This document shows, piece by piece, positions 36,801 to 48,800 of a stretch of DNA of 64,000 bases (position 1 is its first letter; every line of letters begins with the position of its first letter). Source of the DNA: Xiphias gladius (taxonomy: Eukaryota; Chordata; Actinopteri; Istiophoriformes; Xiphiidae); contig NC_053403.1 of the NCBI RefSeq assembly GCF_016859285.1, positions 24,053,948 through 24,117,947 of the forward strand. The letters run 5' to 3'. Under the pieces are notes generated by a model. It worked only from the letters and a program-made list of their open reading frames with translations, made no database searches and had not been told where the DNA came from. Both the position numbers and the translations under genes were made by a program.

Positions 36801-39800
36801 TTTTACCCACTATGTTCTGCAAGGAGTTGAAGTTAGTTTACAGTTATATATAGACCAGCTGAGCTAGTATTTTAGCGCCAGTAGCCAACGCCATGGCTCT
36901 ACCTGTCTGTCTGCTCCTCCAACATATCCTTTGGCCGACTCCACCATGTCACCAAAAGAACATACAAAGTACTACGCTTTAAGGTTAAATTAGCACTCAG
37001 CTTTAGTATGAAAAGTCATGGAAAACTCAATGATTAAATCGGTTTTGCTGAAAGAACACTTTTGATAAGACAACACTCACACCAAGCTGTTGTTCCTGTT
37101 TTATTTGTGTGTTCATAGTAGTAATTGTAGGATTTCTCATCATTTTTGTCTTGCAGTCAATGTTGGGGAGGACTGTCCTGTATTTGATGGGTTGTTTGAG
37201 TTCTGCCAGCTCTCCGCTGGTGGCTCTGCTGGTAAGTTGCAAGAAAAATCCATTAGTTGCATAGCAAATTGCTAGATTTTTATTACCTAAAAATGATATA
37301 ACTTGATGTCAGTTAACTACACGCAGAGGTCAAACGTTTGCACTACTAGGAAAATGACTTAAAGAGAGTGATATCGGTCTGTCTGTCCCTTCAGCTCTTT
37401 TGACCGTGTGAGATATCTGCACAAACATTTGCCAAATATCTGTTCAGGATTAGCCAGTGTCTGCTGGGATAGACTCCAGCATGCAATGTGTTAGAGGGAA
37501 GAGTTTCACATATAGAAATACATATAGACTTTTAGCTTTAATTCAAGGGGTTTGACAAAAATATCACATCAATTGTTTAGGAATCACAGACATTTTATGA
37601 ACATCACCAAATGCTGAGTTTCCTCCCTTGAGATGCTTTCCCAGGCCTTCAATGCAGCCGCCTTCAGTTGCTGCTTGTTTGTAGGTCTTTCTGCCCTCAC
37701 TTTTGGCTTCGAGAAATGAATAGCATGCTCAGTTGGTTTGATTTCTTGTGACTGACTTGGCCATTGAAGAATATCCCATTTCTTTGCTTTGAGAAGTTCT
37801 TGTGTTGATTTCGCAGTATCCATCTGTACTGTGAAGTACTGTCCTATCCATTTTACAGCATTTTGCTGAATCAGAGCAGATGGTATAGAACTATACACTT
37901 CAGAATTCATCCTGCTACTTCTATCAGCAGTCACACCATCAATAAACACCTGTGACCCAGATCCATTGGCAGCTATACATGTCCGTGCAATAACACTGCC
38001 TCCATCATGTTTGACAGACGATGTGGTGGCTTTGGATCATGAGCCGTTCCTCTCCTTCTCCATACTCTTCTCTTCCCATCATTCTGGTACAAGTTCATCC
38101 TGGTTTCATCTGTCCAAAGAAACTTGTTCCAGAACTGGGGAGGGGGCTTTTTTAGATGTTTTGTGGCAAAGTCTAATCTGGTCTTTCTGTTCTTGAGTGT
38201 TACCAGTGATTTGAACCTTGTGGTAAACCCTCTGGATTTGCAATCATTGATTGCAGACTTTGACAATGATACACCTGCTTCCTCGAGATTTTTCTTGAAC
38301 AGGCTAGATGTTGTGAAGGGGTTTTTCTTCTCCAAGGAAAGAATTTTGCGATAATCCACTTAGTTGTCTTCCGTGGTCTTCCAGCCCTTTTTTGTGTTGC
38401 TGAGCTCGCCAGTGCATTCCCTCTTTTACAGAATCTACAAAATTGTTGATTTGGCCACTCCTAAAGTTTCTGTTATTTATCTGATAGGTTTGTTTTGTTT
38501 TTTCAACCTAATGATTGGTCGAGGCAGACTACCACCAATCATGAGCGGGGTTCTGCTCAAGGTTTCTTCCTGTTAAAAGGGAGGTTATTTTTTATTTATT
38601 ATTTTTTTTTTTTGCCTCTGTCGCCAAGTAATTGATCATGGGGGAATGTTGGTTCTCTGTAAATGTAACTATAAAGAGTCCTGGTCTAGACCCGACCTAC
38701 ATGAAAAGTGCCCCGAGATAACCTCTGTTATGATTTTGCGCTATATAAATAAAATTTAATAGAATTGATTTGAATGATGGCCTCATCCATTTGCATCAAC
38801 ACCTCATTGGACCAGATATTGAGAGTTTCTATGAGCAGTTACCAAATGCAAATTCCACACTTGGAATCAACTCCAGACCTTTTATCTGCTTAATTTGTCA
38901 CGAGGGAACAGGACACACCTGGCAATGAAAAAGATCAATTGTTAATTGTCGAATTGCTTTTGAGCCTCTGAAAATGAGGGTCAGTGTGTAAAAACTGCTG
39001 TAATTCCTAAATGGTTAATGCAATATTATTTTTACACCCCTTGAATTAAAGCCAAAACTCTACACTTAATCACATCTTGATGGCTTTGTTTTAAATCAAT
39101 TGTGGTGATGTACAGATGCAAAATTACAAAAATTGTGGCACTGTCCAAATACTTATAGACCTAACTGTATATCACCGCCTAATTACATTACGTCCTCTGC
39201 ACAGAGAAAATTTCAAACCCATGAATTTATTGGACAAACTGGCAGCAAAGAGGACACACAACATTTTTATTACTGAACTACTATACTTATTTATTTACAT
39301 ATACGATTATTACTTATACCAATGAGTGTAAAATCGTAATAACAAGGTAATCATTTATTGTATTCAGACTGTGGCTAAATCCCTGTCACTGCTCAGAGGA
39401 ATGTTAAGAGCTAGCGTGTGTGCATGTTGTCTACATACAGTATCTGCATATTACAGTAGCTGTGTCTTACTGGGATTCTGAAGCTTAGTGCTATCACTCA
39501 AGAGGATTTCATTATTATGCTTTTGAAATCTGAATCTTTTAGAAATGTTGACGTTTTCAAACCAGTCCCGGACATCCTTTAAATGCCTAAATTATTAATG
39601 GTTATCTTTATACATCTGAACTATAATAAAATTGCATTAAGCATTAAAGCACCTGAAATATCACTTTCAAATCCAAAATATTTCTTTCTAAAATTAAATA
39701 CTAAAATATTAATGACTAAAACAACAAATCAAAGTTAAAGTTTAAAAAAAACAAAAAAGTATTTGTAGTTATTTATTACAAGTTTAACATTAAAAAACTA

Positions 39801-42800
39801 AGCTAATCCGTTTAATCAAGACCATTTGAGTGTTAATTCTTCAGTTTAATTGTAAGTAGCCTGCCAACAGCAGCAAACACCCTCAAAATTGTCATCAGTT
39901 TCTGATTAAGGTACATATTAAATTTTGATTGGTGCATGGACAAACATGATCTCAAATCTTTCTAAGTCCTGTCAACATCAAACTAGTGAGAGGAGCACAG
40001 ACAAAAACCCTTCAATTAGGCTCACTGAAACTATTGTAATTTGGACATAAATTTAAATGTTCTTGTGGGAGTCCATTACTTTTAGTAAGAAGCTGATTGA
40101 GAAAACAGGTTTTCAGGGTGTTTGATAAAGGATATATTATTGGTTGGCTAGGTCGCTGCTACTGTTTCTTTTTGTAGTAGTTGTCCTGTCTGAATGATGC
40201 ATTGTCTGGTGAAAGGTAGTCAGGTTTATGCTGAACTTGTGCTACCCACTAGCTGCAGTGGTCAGAAGGCTTGAGCTGTTCATATTTGTAACCTGTGGTT
40301 GGATACCATAATGTACAATGGTTACAAGCTAATATGAAAAACTTCTGTGCAATCCCAAATTTGTGCATTGGTTTCTACAATAGCCTTAATCACCAATTTA
40401 TTAGAATCAGTTGAGAGTCAGTGACATCAGGCCACTTGGTTTCCCAGTTGAGCCTAATGCCATTAATTGCATAAAATAGTATAATGAATTTTTAAATCTT
40501 GTTGGGAAATGAGAAAAGACCCTGTTAGATCTGTCATATTGGTGATTGTCAATCATATATATTTATAACTGTAAAATTTCATTAAACCAAATGTGTTTTC
40601 TGTTGGGCCCAGCTGGTTCAGTAAAACTGAACCGACAGCAGACGGACATTGCAGTGAACTGGGCAGGAGGACTTCACCACGCAAAGAAGTCTGAAGCGTC
40701 TGGATTCTGCTATGTTAATGACATTGTGCTGGCCATCTTGGAACTGCTCAAGTGAGTTTCACTAGCAGCTTGACAAAACTGGACAGTATGAGAAGGCATT
40801 TTTATCTCACATGATGTCCAACCACATGTGTGAAAAGTACATTCTTCATCAGTGTACTGATTTTAAGGTTGAGTTTTGAAAATGCAGTGTTAACCAAAGT
40901 ATGTGTTCTCTGTACGTATCTCTGCCCTGTCTGTGTTGTCCCTCTCTCCCAGGTATCACCAGAGGGTGCTGTACATTGATATAGATATCCACCATGGGGA
41001 CGGAGTAGAGGAGGCCTTCTATACCACAGACCGGGTCATGACTGTGTCCTTCCATAAATACGGGGAGTACTTCCCTGGAACCGGGGACCTCAGGGTGAGC
41101 TTCAGCCTTCATCCTCACTTACTTACAGGTCATAATTTGTATATGAAAACACCAAACATTGGATTGTTAGTGTGTGGTGTTTGTAGGCATTAAAGTAGAA
41201 GTGGATGTTATCGCTGTAAGACAACAAAGCAATATGGATTTGTGTAAATTTAAGTTTTTAATTTATGAAAAGGCATAGTAGTCTCGTTGATTTGATGAAG
41301 CTAACATTTCCACTTGGAGAAACTGTTCACCTGCGATGAATATTGTGATAATTTAGTGATGTATCTTTTTCTTTGTATTCTACTGCATTGACCCTCTCTG
41401 CATTTAGGATATTGGTGCTGGAAAAGGCAAATATTATGCTGTCAACTTCCCTCTGCGGGATGGCATTGATGATGAGTCATATGAGCAAATCTTCAAGCCT
41501 GTGAGTAATACATTTAAATCTTGAAAATGATCAAACTTATTTTTGTATTCCACATTAAATATCATCGACATTGTCGAGATTCACACAATCTTATTTAGAT
41601 ATCCTCACACATGAAATCAGTCATGTTTTTTTTAGAAGTTCACTTGAACCTAATACCAGGAAACATTTTCATACCTGAATGACCTTGAATATGACTTTTA
41701 TTGCATGTTATTCCAGTGTATATACCTCAGATTATTTAAAGGATATGACACATAAAGCTGCATCCAACTGCAACTGCGGGGCCAGCCCTATAAATGCGCG
41801 AGTGTCTGTGACTGACTGAGTGAGTAACTGACTGACTGAGTGGGTAGTGAAATTACAACATTGGTCAACCGATTACCATGTGATTGAGTGCTGAAGGTAC
41901 ACCACTGTTCAGCTGGCCGAGTGTTGGAGTTTCCCCATTGGTTGTTGCTCTTTCAAAATGAATTGGCCCAAACAATTCCTATTACGTCATCAGGGAGGCG
42001 TTTATGGGTAGTGTTGCCAACTTAGTACGTTTGTTGCTAGATTTACCAACTTTTCACAGCCCTTTAGCAAATTTCTTCACGAAAGCACCTAGTGACAAAT
42101 CTAGCGACTTTTTGGTAAAATCTTAGCTACTTTCCATAGAGTAGATTCACCAGCATTTCCCTACTGAGTTCAGGCTTTCTCTCCGCAGGTACACCTCTCT
42201 ATGTGTCTCATTCAGTTGATTGCAAAGCACCTGATGAGCTTCTAATCTTCACTCTGAGTGATCGATTTTCAAGTACATATAGCCGAAGTCATGGCACAGC
42301 CGTTGTCTTTAACTTATTAGAACTTAGACGATATTGCAGTTATAAAATCAGGATTTTAGCAGAGCAGCAGCTTGGAAATGGCTTGGAAGTGACTGCTGGT
42401 TAACAGTCACTATTTCATACTTGTTCTATTGTCTGACCACAGAAACAGAAAAAACATGTAAATGTGAACAGCTTTATTGGGAATTCAGCTGGATTAAAAT
42501 GCTGTATATGTGAGCACAGAGAGTAGGAGAGCAGCAAACAGATAAAGGGCGGTCCAGCCACATACTAGGTTTTGACTAGTCTCGTTATTTTAACAATGGA
42601 TCAAGTTTCTGTGTGTAATGTAAATAGGTCAGTTGGAATGATAAACCCACAGAGAATTATCACCCAACTCTGTAGTTCCCCTCAACTCTGTGGAGCATTT
42701 TAGTTTATTTTAGCTCACTTTTTTGGTTTTACAGTCTGAAGACTCTGCTCTCTTCCACCTTGTTTTCTAGCAGCAGGTGGCGGCTGTGGTCCGTGGAAAA

Positions 42801-45800
42801 GCTTTGATAAACCCTCTGTACACTCTATACAGCACCAAAAACCAGACAAGAGTTGGGAATTAGCTGGTGAACATTGTGGTGCATTTACCAGCCAAGAAGC
42901 CAGATATTTTTTTTTTCAGGAGTTGGTGGAGAAGAAACCAGAGCTCAAAAGAGAGTGAACATTGGACTTAAATTCATCAGGTGGCCAGAAACACAATTCC
43001 AAATGAATGCTAATTTTTTTCCATGGATGTGTAAATAGGCGTCTGTTGGGTGAAAGTGTTTGCTATAACAGCTTGATAATATGTCAGATGTTGTATATTC
43101 AGCTTGTTCTGCTTCCCTAAAAAGCCCCAAAAAAAGTCTATAAATTTTAGGTGCAAATTTCCCGGATTGGATAACTGAGTCAGGTCAGTCAGGTGGTAAG
43201 GTAACCCTGGAAATTCCAAAGCCAATTTAGAAAAAATTAAATTACCTTGATGATTTAAAATGTAGCTGGGTGTGCAGGTTGTGTTATACCAAATAAGAAG
43301 TGGCTCATACGTGTTGTATGGTTATGTCAAATCCATCATACTTTCTCACCTCTACAGAGCTGCCCAGTCTCGGAAGTGGGTGTGAATGTCAGATCGTTGA
43401 TTTTGAAAAGCTAATGAAATGGTTGGACACAGCCCTCCCAGATCCAAAGTCGGAAAGATGTGGGTGGGAGAGGAGATTTATTTAAATTGTGTTCAGAAGC
43501 AGCACGGAAAATCGCGACATTGATGACATTTTCCAATGTTATCCTGAATCTTGAGAGTCCATTATGAATAAACCACAACATGGTTGTTGTTCATTAGTTG
43601 TTGTTTTTTTTTGTCATGGCTGATACAAAAATTAAACAAAATACCCCGTCTTTGCACAATTGACAGCTACATTTCAATTTAAGGGATTTGAGGGGTCATA
43701 TTCACTATCTTTCAACACTTCCTGAGTGTGATTTTTCTGCTGTGGGCCTGCAGGTGATGGCCAAGGTGATGGAGATGTACCAGCCAAGTGCTGTGGTTCT
43801 TCAATGTGGTGCAGACTCTCTCTCAGGAGACCGCCTTGGCTGCTTTAACCTCACTATCCGTGGTATGTATACACACACATTTACAAGAACTTGTCAAATA
43901 AATACTTCCATTTACTCAGATATTCAGATTTTCTTGGTCTGAGAATAGTCTAAAAACAGGTGAATGTATCACTTGGTCTTTTATCTGTCAGTGTTACATT
44001 GTGCCTCTTGTTTCTCCCAGGGCATGCCAAGTGTGTGGAGTACATGAAGTCCTTCAACCTCCCGCTGCTCATGCTGGGTGGGGGAGGATACACCATCCGT
44101 AATGTGGCCCGCTGCTGGACCTATGAAACAGCTGTGGCTCTGGACACAGACATCCCTGATGGTTTGTCACTGATTCCATGTCAGTGAATATGAAGAATGT
44201 TAAAAATAGCAATTTGACCATGTTGTGATTAAGCAAGGCAGTGATAGGCCAGAGCAGCATGTCTGAAACTTTTTGCCTTATTAACCTTAAAAGGTTAAAA
44301 ATATCCTCACCCACCTCCTTCCCTGGCTGTAGATGAATCCTGAAAGGTACAAAAATTCTCTTGTCGGTGGGGTTCGTGTGATTAGAGGATAAAAATGAAC
44401 ACTGCTCTACATGCTGAATTCCGTCAGTAGAGCTATGGAGCAGTAGAGGAACCCTTTTACACACGGCAGCTTTGAGGCATGACTGTATATAACTTTCTGA
44501 GTGTGCTGCAAGTCTTCCTTTATTGTTGTTGGTCAAGGTGGGCCAAATTTTAACTATACATACTGCTTGCTGTTTTATTCAAAAACAATGCATCATCCTT
44601 TGTTTCTTGATTGTCTATTCTTTAGGGCTGTAGTGTTGAATGGTTGATTGGTTAGTCAATATGCTATCATCCGAACAAATTCTCATTGGCTGGACAATCG
44701 CTGGTATTACTTTCAATAGGAGAAAAGCACTATATCAATAGTCTTCCAGGATTAATCCATTATTTTCAGTGGCGGGAGGGACAGACTGCCTGTGAAAACG
44801 GGGGTGTTTTGAAAACACAATCTTGAATTCGCCCAACTTAATGGAAACTTCTAGGTATGACTTATTTATCGTTTACTGACCATTTACTAAATGTTTACTT
44901 GGAGTCGACTCCGAACTAATTGACACCATGTCAAAGAAGTCATTGGTGTGGCTGCATTTTGTTAAAATGGATGATCATAAAGTCTAGTGTTAACTTTGCA
45001 GACAGCCGTTTGTACATCATAGCTCAACAACATGGCATATAATCTAAAAACAGTAGGCTACCTTGTCTGCGTTAGGAAGCTCTGTCAAGTATACACTTGA
45101 GGCTTTGAGTGTACACCGATCAGCCACAACATTGAGTGAGTGAGTGAGTGAGTGAGTGAGTGAGTGAGTGAGTGAGTGAGTGAGTGAGTGAGAGTGAGTG
45201 AGTGAGTGAGTGAGAGTGAGAGAGAGAGAGAGAGTGAGTGAGTGAGTGAGTGAGATTTGAACCTTGTGGTAAACCCCTCTGTATTTACATTAATGAAGAC
45301 GTCTCTTGAATGTAGACTATGACAATGATACGCCTGCCTCCTCAAGATTGTTCTTGACCTGGCTAGATGTTGTGAAAGGGTTTTTCTTCACCAAGGAAAG
45401 AATTTTGTGATCATCCACTCTAGTTGTTTCCCTTGGTCTTCCAGGCCTTTTGGTGTTGCTGAGCTCATTAGTGCATTCTTCTTTTTAATATTCTACCAAA
45501 TTGTTGATTTGGCCACTCCTAAAGTTTCTGCCATCTGTCTGACAGGTTTGTTTTGTTTTTTCAGCCTAGTCATGGCCCAGCCTGTGAAAACAGTTGGATG
45601 CCTTGTTCAGCTCCAGTGGACCGTTGTCACGTCTTAGAAAATAATCCCTAATGGTGTTATCTGGATTATCTCATTTTGGGCTTGCAGACTACAAATTTAT
45701 AGCAGAAAGGCTGTGTTAGAAACTGGAGTTGTGGGGATTGAAAGACATTGACATTACCAGGCAGAGTGGGTCTAATGACAGAAAATGTAGAGTTGTAACA

Positions 45801-48800
45801 TGGGAAGAGAAGGATTAAGGGTTTTTGGTATGCATCCCGTGTTGGGGACTAAAAGTCCAGATGTCTTACCTTCTGCTGCGTTGATGTTGACCATTCTTTT
45901 TTTAATGTGTTTCTTGTGAGTCCCCCCAACATTATGGAAGTGCAATACAAAATCACGTAAATACTCGAGCACCTGCTAGTGTCGAAGTCCGAAGAGCCAC
46001 TGGGAACATACTGACTTTTGGTGTTTGGTAAGATCTTTTTACAGCATAAAAACTGTACTGAACACACAACCTCATTCTATAAAGAAAAACACAAGGCATA
46101 TGTAGTTTTTATGCGAGAGATAATTGACTCTGTGTGTATGAAAGTAGCTTTCATTCAACAAAGAGAGGCACTGGAGATACACATTGGCGGTGGCAACTGA
46201 ATGTAAAATGTGTGCTTGATACTCAGCTGTGTCTGTGCAGCACTTTTTGTGCTTGACTTCCTACCTGCTACCTTTCTTGACAGGGAGCTGAGTCAGCAGA
46301 CTGTCTGTTCCACTGAGCGTGTGTAACATAAAGAGGGGGGATGTAATCGCAGGCTGTCAGATGGGCCAGCAGTCTTCTTAATGGAATTTCAGGACATTAA
46401 CTGTACTCCCCACTCAGTTCAATTCATCCTCCCCTCAGTCAGGATCAGTGTAGGTTATAAAGCCTCAGTAAATCATGTTAACAGGTGTGTTATCGGCCCT
46501 TTTTTAACTCAAACGACTGATAATTTGTTACTTTGTTTTATCTGCAGTATATATATCTTGCACAGCTGTTTATCTTGGCTCAGTTTTCACAGTTTGCCTA
46601 CTTTTCTAAATGATGTTTCTATTGCAGAACTGCCCTACAATGACTACTTTGAATACTTTGGGCCTGACTTCAAGCTGCACATCAGCCCCTCCAACATGAC
46701 CAACCAGAACACACAGGAGTACATGGACAAGATAAAGTACGAACAGACATTTTATAGGGCTGTTTCTTAACAATGCTGCAGTAGATTTGAAATGTATTTG
46801 GAATAATTATTATTACTGATGTTCATGCAAATATTATATTTGCATATATTTGGTTATCACCTAAAACCTTAAATTAAGGTTGACTTAATGGATTTTTCTG
46901 GAGCTTTCAATCGCATCCCATGGTCCTCATCAGTTGATTGCTCAGTATAAGGCAAAACACTGAGAGATGTATTTTAGTCTGGTTGTTGATCTTTTCAGCC
47001 CCTGAGTGTTTTTTTTTTAAATTAAATAAATGTAATTTCCTTGCCTAGTTTTAGAATGTGCTCCAGTTATCATACTTCAACTACTGTGACATTATCATCC
47101 CAGATACTTTGAAAATCAACAAAACCTACAGTGTCTGTAAAGTAAAAGTGAAATGTCTGAATTATCTCAGAGCTTCCAGCTGTCCTTTTCAGCATGTTTG
47201 TGATATAGCAGACAGTTTCCTTCCCGTTAGTAGTTTGTATGTACAGCTAATATGAACACGTGTTTTTCTCACGTAAAGTATTTAGGTGGTAACTGCAGAC
47301 GCGGCCTGTCGAACCTGATCAGCAATTCTCACCTTACTTCACTACGTTATAATACCTGAATGAATCCCCATCATTACAGACTGCTCTCACAGCACTAACA
47401 AATGTAACACATCTTCCTTTGTCCATGTGAAAGTGGACTTGATGGAAAGTTATTTAAATTGCTCCAGAGTGACCTGAATGCGTTGGTTATGTGTATCTGA
47501 CTGTTCAGGCAGCGACTGTTTGAGAACCTGCGGATGCTTCCTCATGCTCCTGGAGTTCAGATGCAGGCCATCCCAGAGGACGCTGTCCCAGACGACACCG
47601 TGGACGAGGACATGGAGGATCCTGACAAACGCTTGTCAAGTAAGACAGCCCTTCATTTCCCCAGATCCCTTTTGTTACATGCAGTAAAATGGATTAAAGT
47701 GTCCATGTTTGTTGGCAATATTTTCACAATTTCTATGTCATTTTCCTGGTTGCATCCCCCAAAGAAATGTACCACCAAGACTCAGAACATATTAATCCTG
47801 AGTAGGAATAATAAAAACAACAACAATGAAAGTTACTAAATCCATGAATATGGCCTCTTTTTTGTTTTACACTATCAGTACATTTCTGGCAGAACTGAGG
47901 CACAAAATCTCATATTCCTGAAATTCTCACACTCTGATCTGTCCATTCATACACATACATATATTACATACTGTATGTTCTGTACATACATCTGTTGTGT
48001 GCTTGGAAAACCTGTGAACACACTGGAAAAAATCCAAATAATTTCAATGATTTTATAAAATTTTATCAGATAAACCGTTTTAGAACATATATGGTGCATG
48101 CCACATTTAATTGGTTGCATTACTCAGTAACTTAACTTATTCTGGAAATAATGGTACAAGAAATGCTTACGCAAAACAAGACAACTCCCCAGACTGAAGA
48201 AGCATTCTTACTGCTTTACCTGGCAACTTGATTTATATCAACCGAACTATCACGTAAAGATTGGTAGTAAGGTAGATGATCTCACAGTTCAGCAGTAAAT
48301 TTTCTCGGTGGCTGCTGTCAGGTTACACCCAAACACAAGTGTTCCGGTGTCCTCTGATTATTTCCACAGGAAGGACACAACCCTGTCCACAAGATGTCCA
48401 CCTGTAATGTTGCTAATCAGAGCGTCTTGTTGTGTGGTTGCAGTTCGTGCCACAGATAAGAGGATAGCCTGTGATGAAGAGTTCTCTGACTCTGAGGACG
48501 AGGGGGAGGGTGGCAGGAGGAATGTGGCCAATCACAAGAAAGGAGCGAAAAGGCCCAGGGTTGACGAAGACAAGAGGGAAGGAGAGGAGAAGAAAACTGG
48601 TGGGTACTCTCTTGGACAGTGGACAGTGAGGAAAGCAAGTGACCAAGTTTTTCTACAGCAGTTGAAATGTTATTCATTTGTTCTCTGTCCTCTCCCAGAG
48701 ATAAAAGAGGAAGAGAAAACAAAGGACAGCAGCGCTGAGAAGACTGACTCAAAAAGGTGATAAGCCTCTCTATTAATAATTGTCCAACAACTAGTTTGTT

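Noticed and set aside
37584..38359. Functional transposase gene in hdac2 intron 4
   Set aside because: The frames are broken, the left terminal repeat is truncated and the C-terminal catalytic region is degraded.
45134..45255. CRISPR-like or minisatellite array
   Set aside because: It is a plain tetranucleotide microsatellite without spacers.
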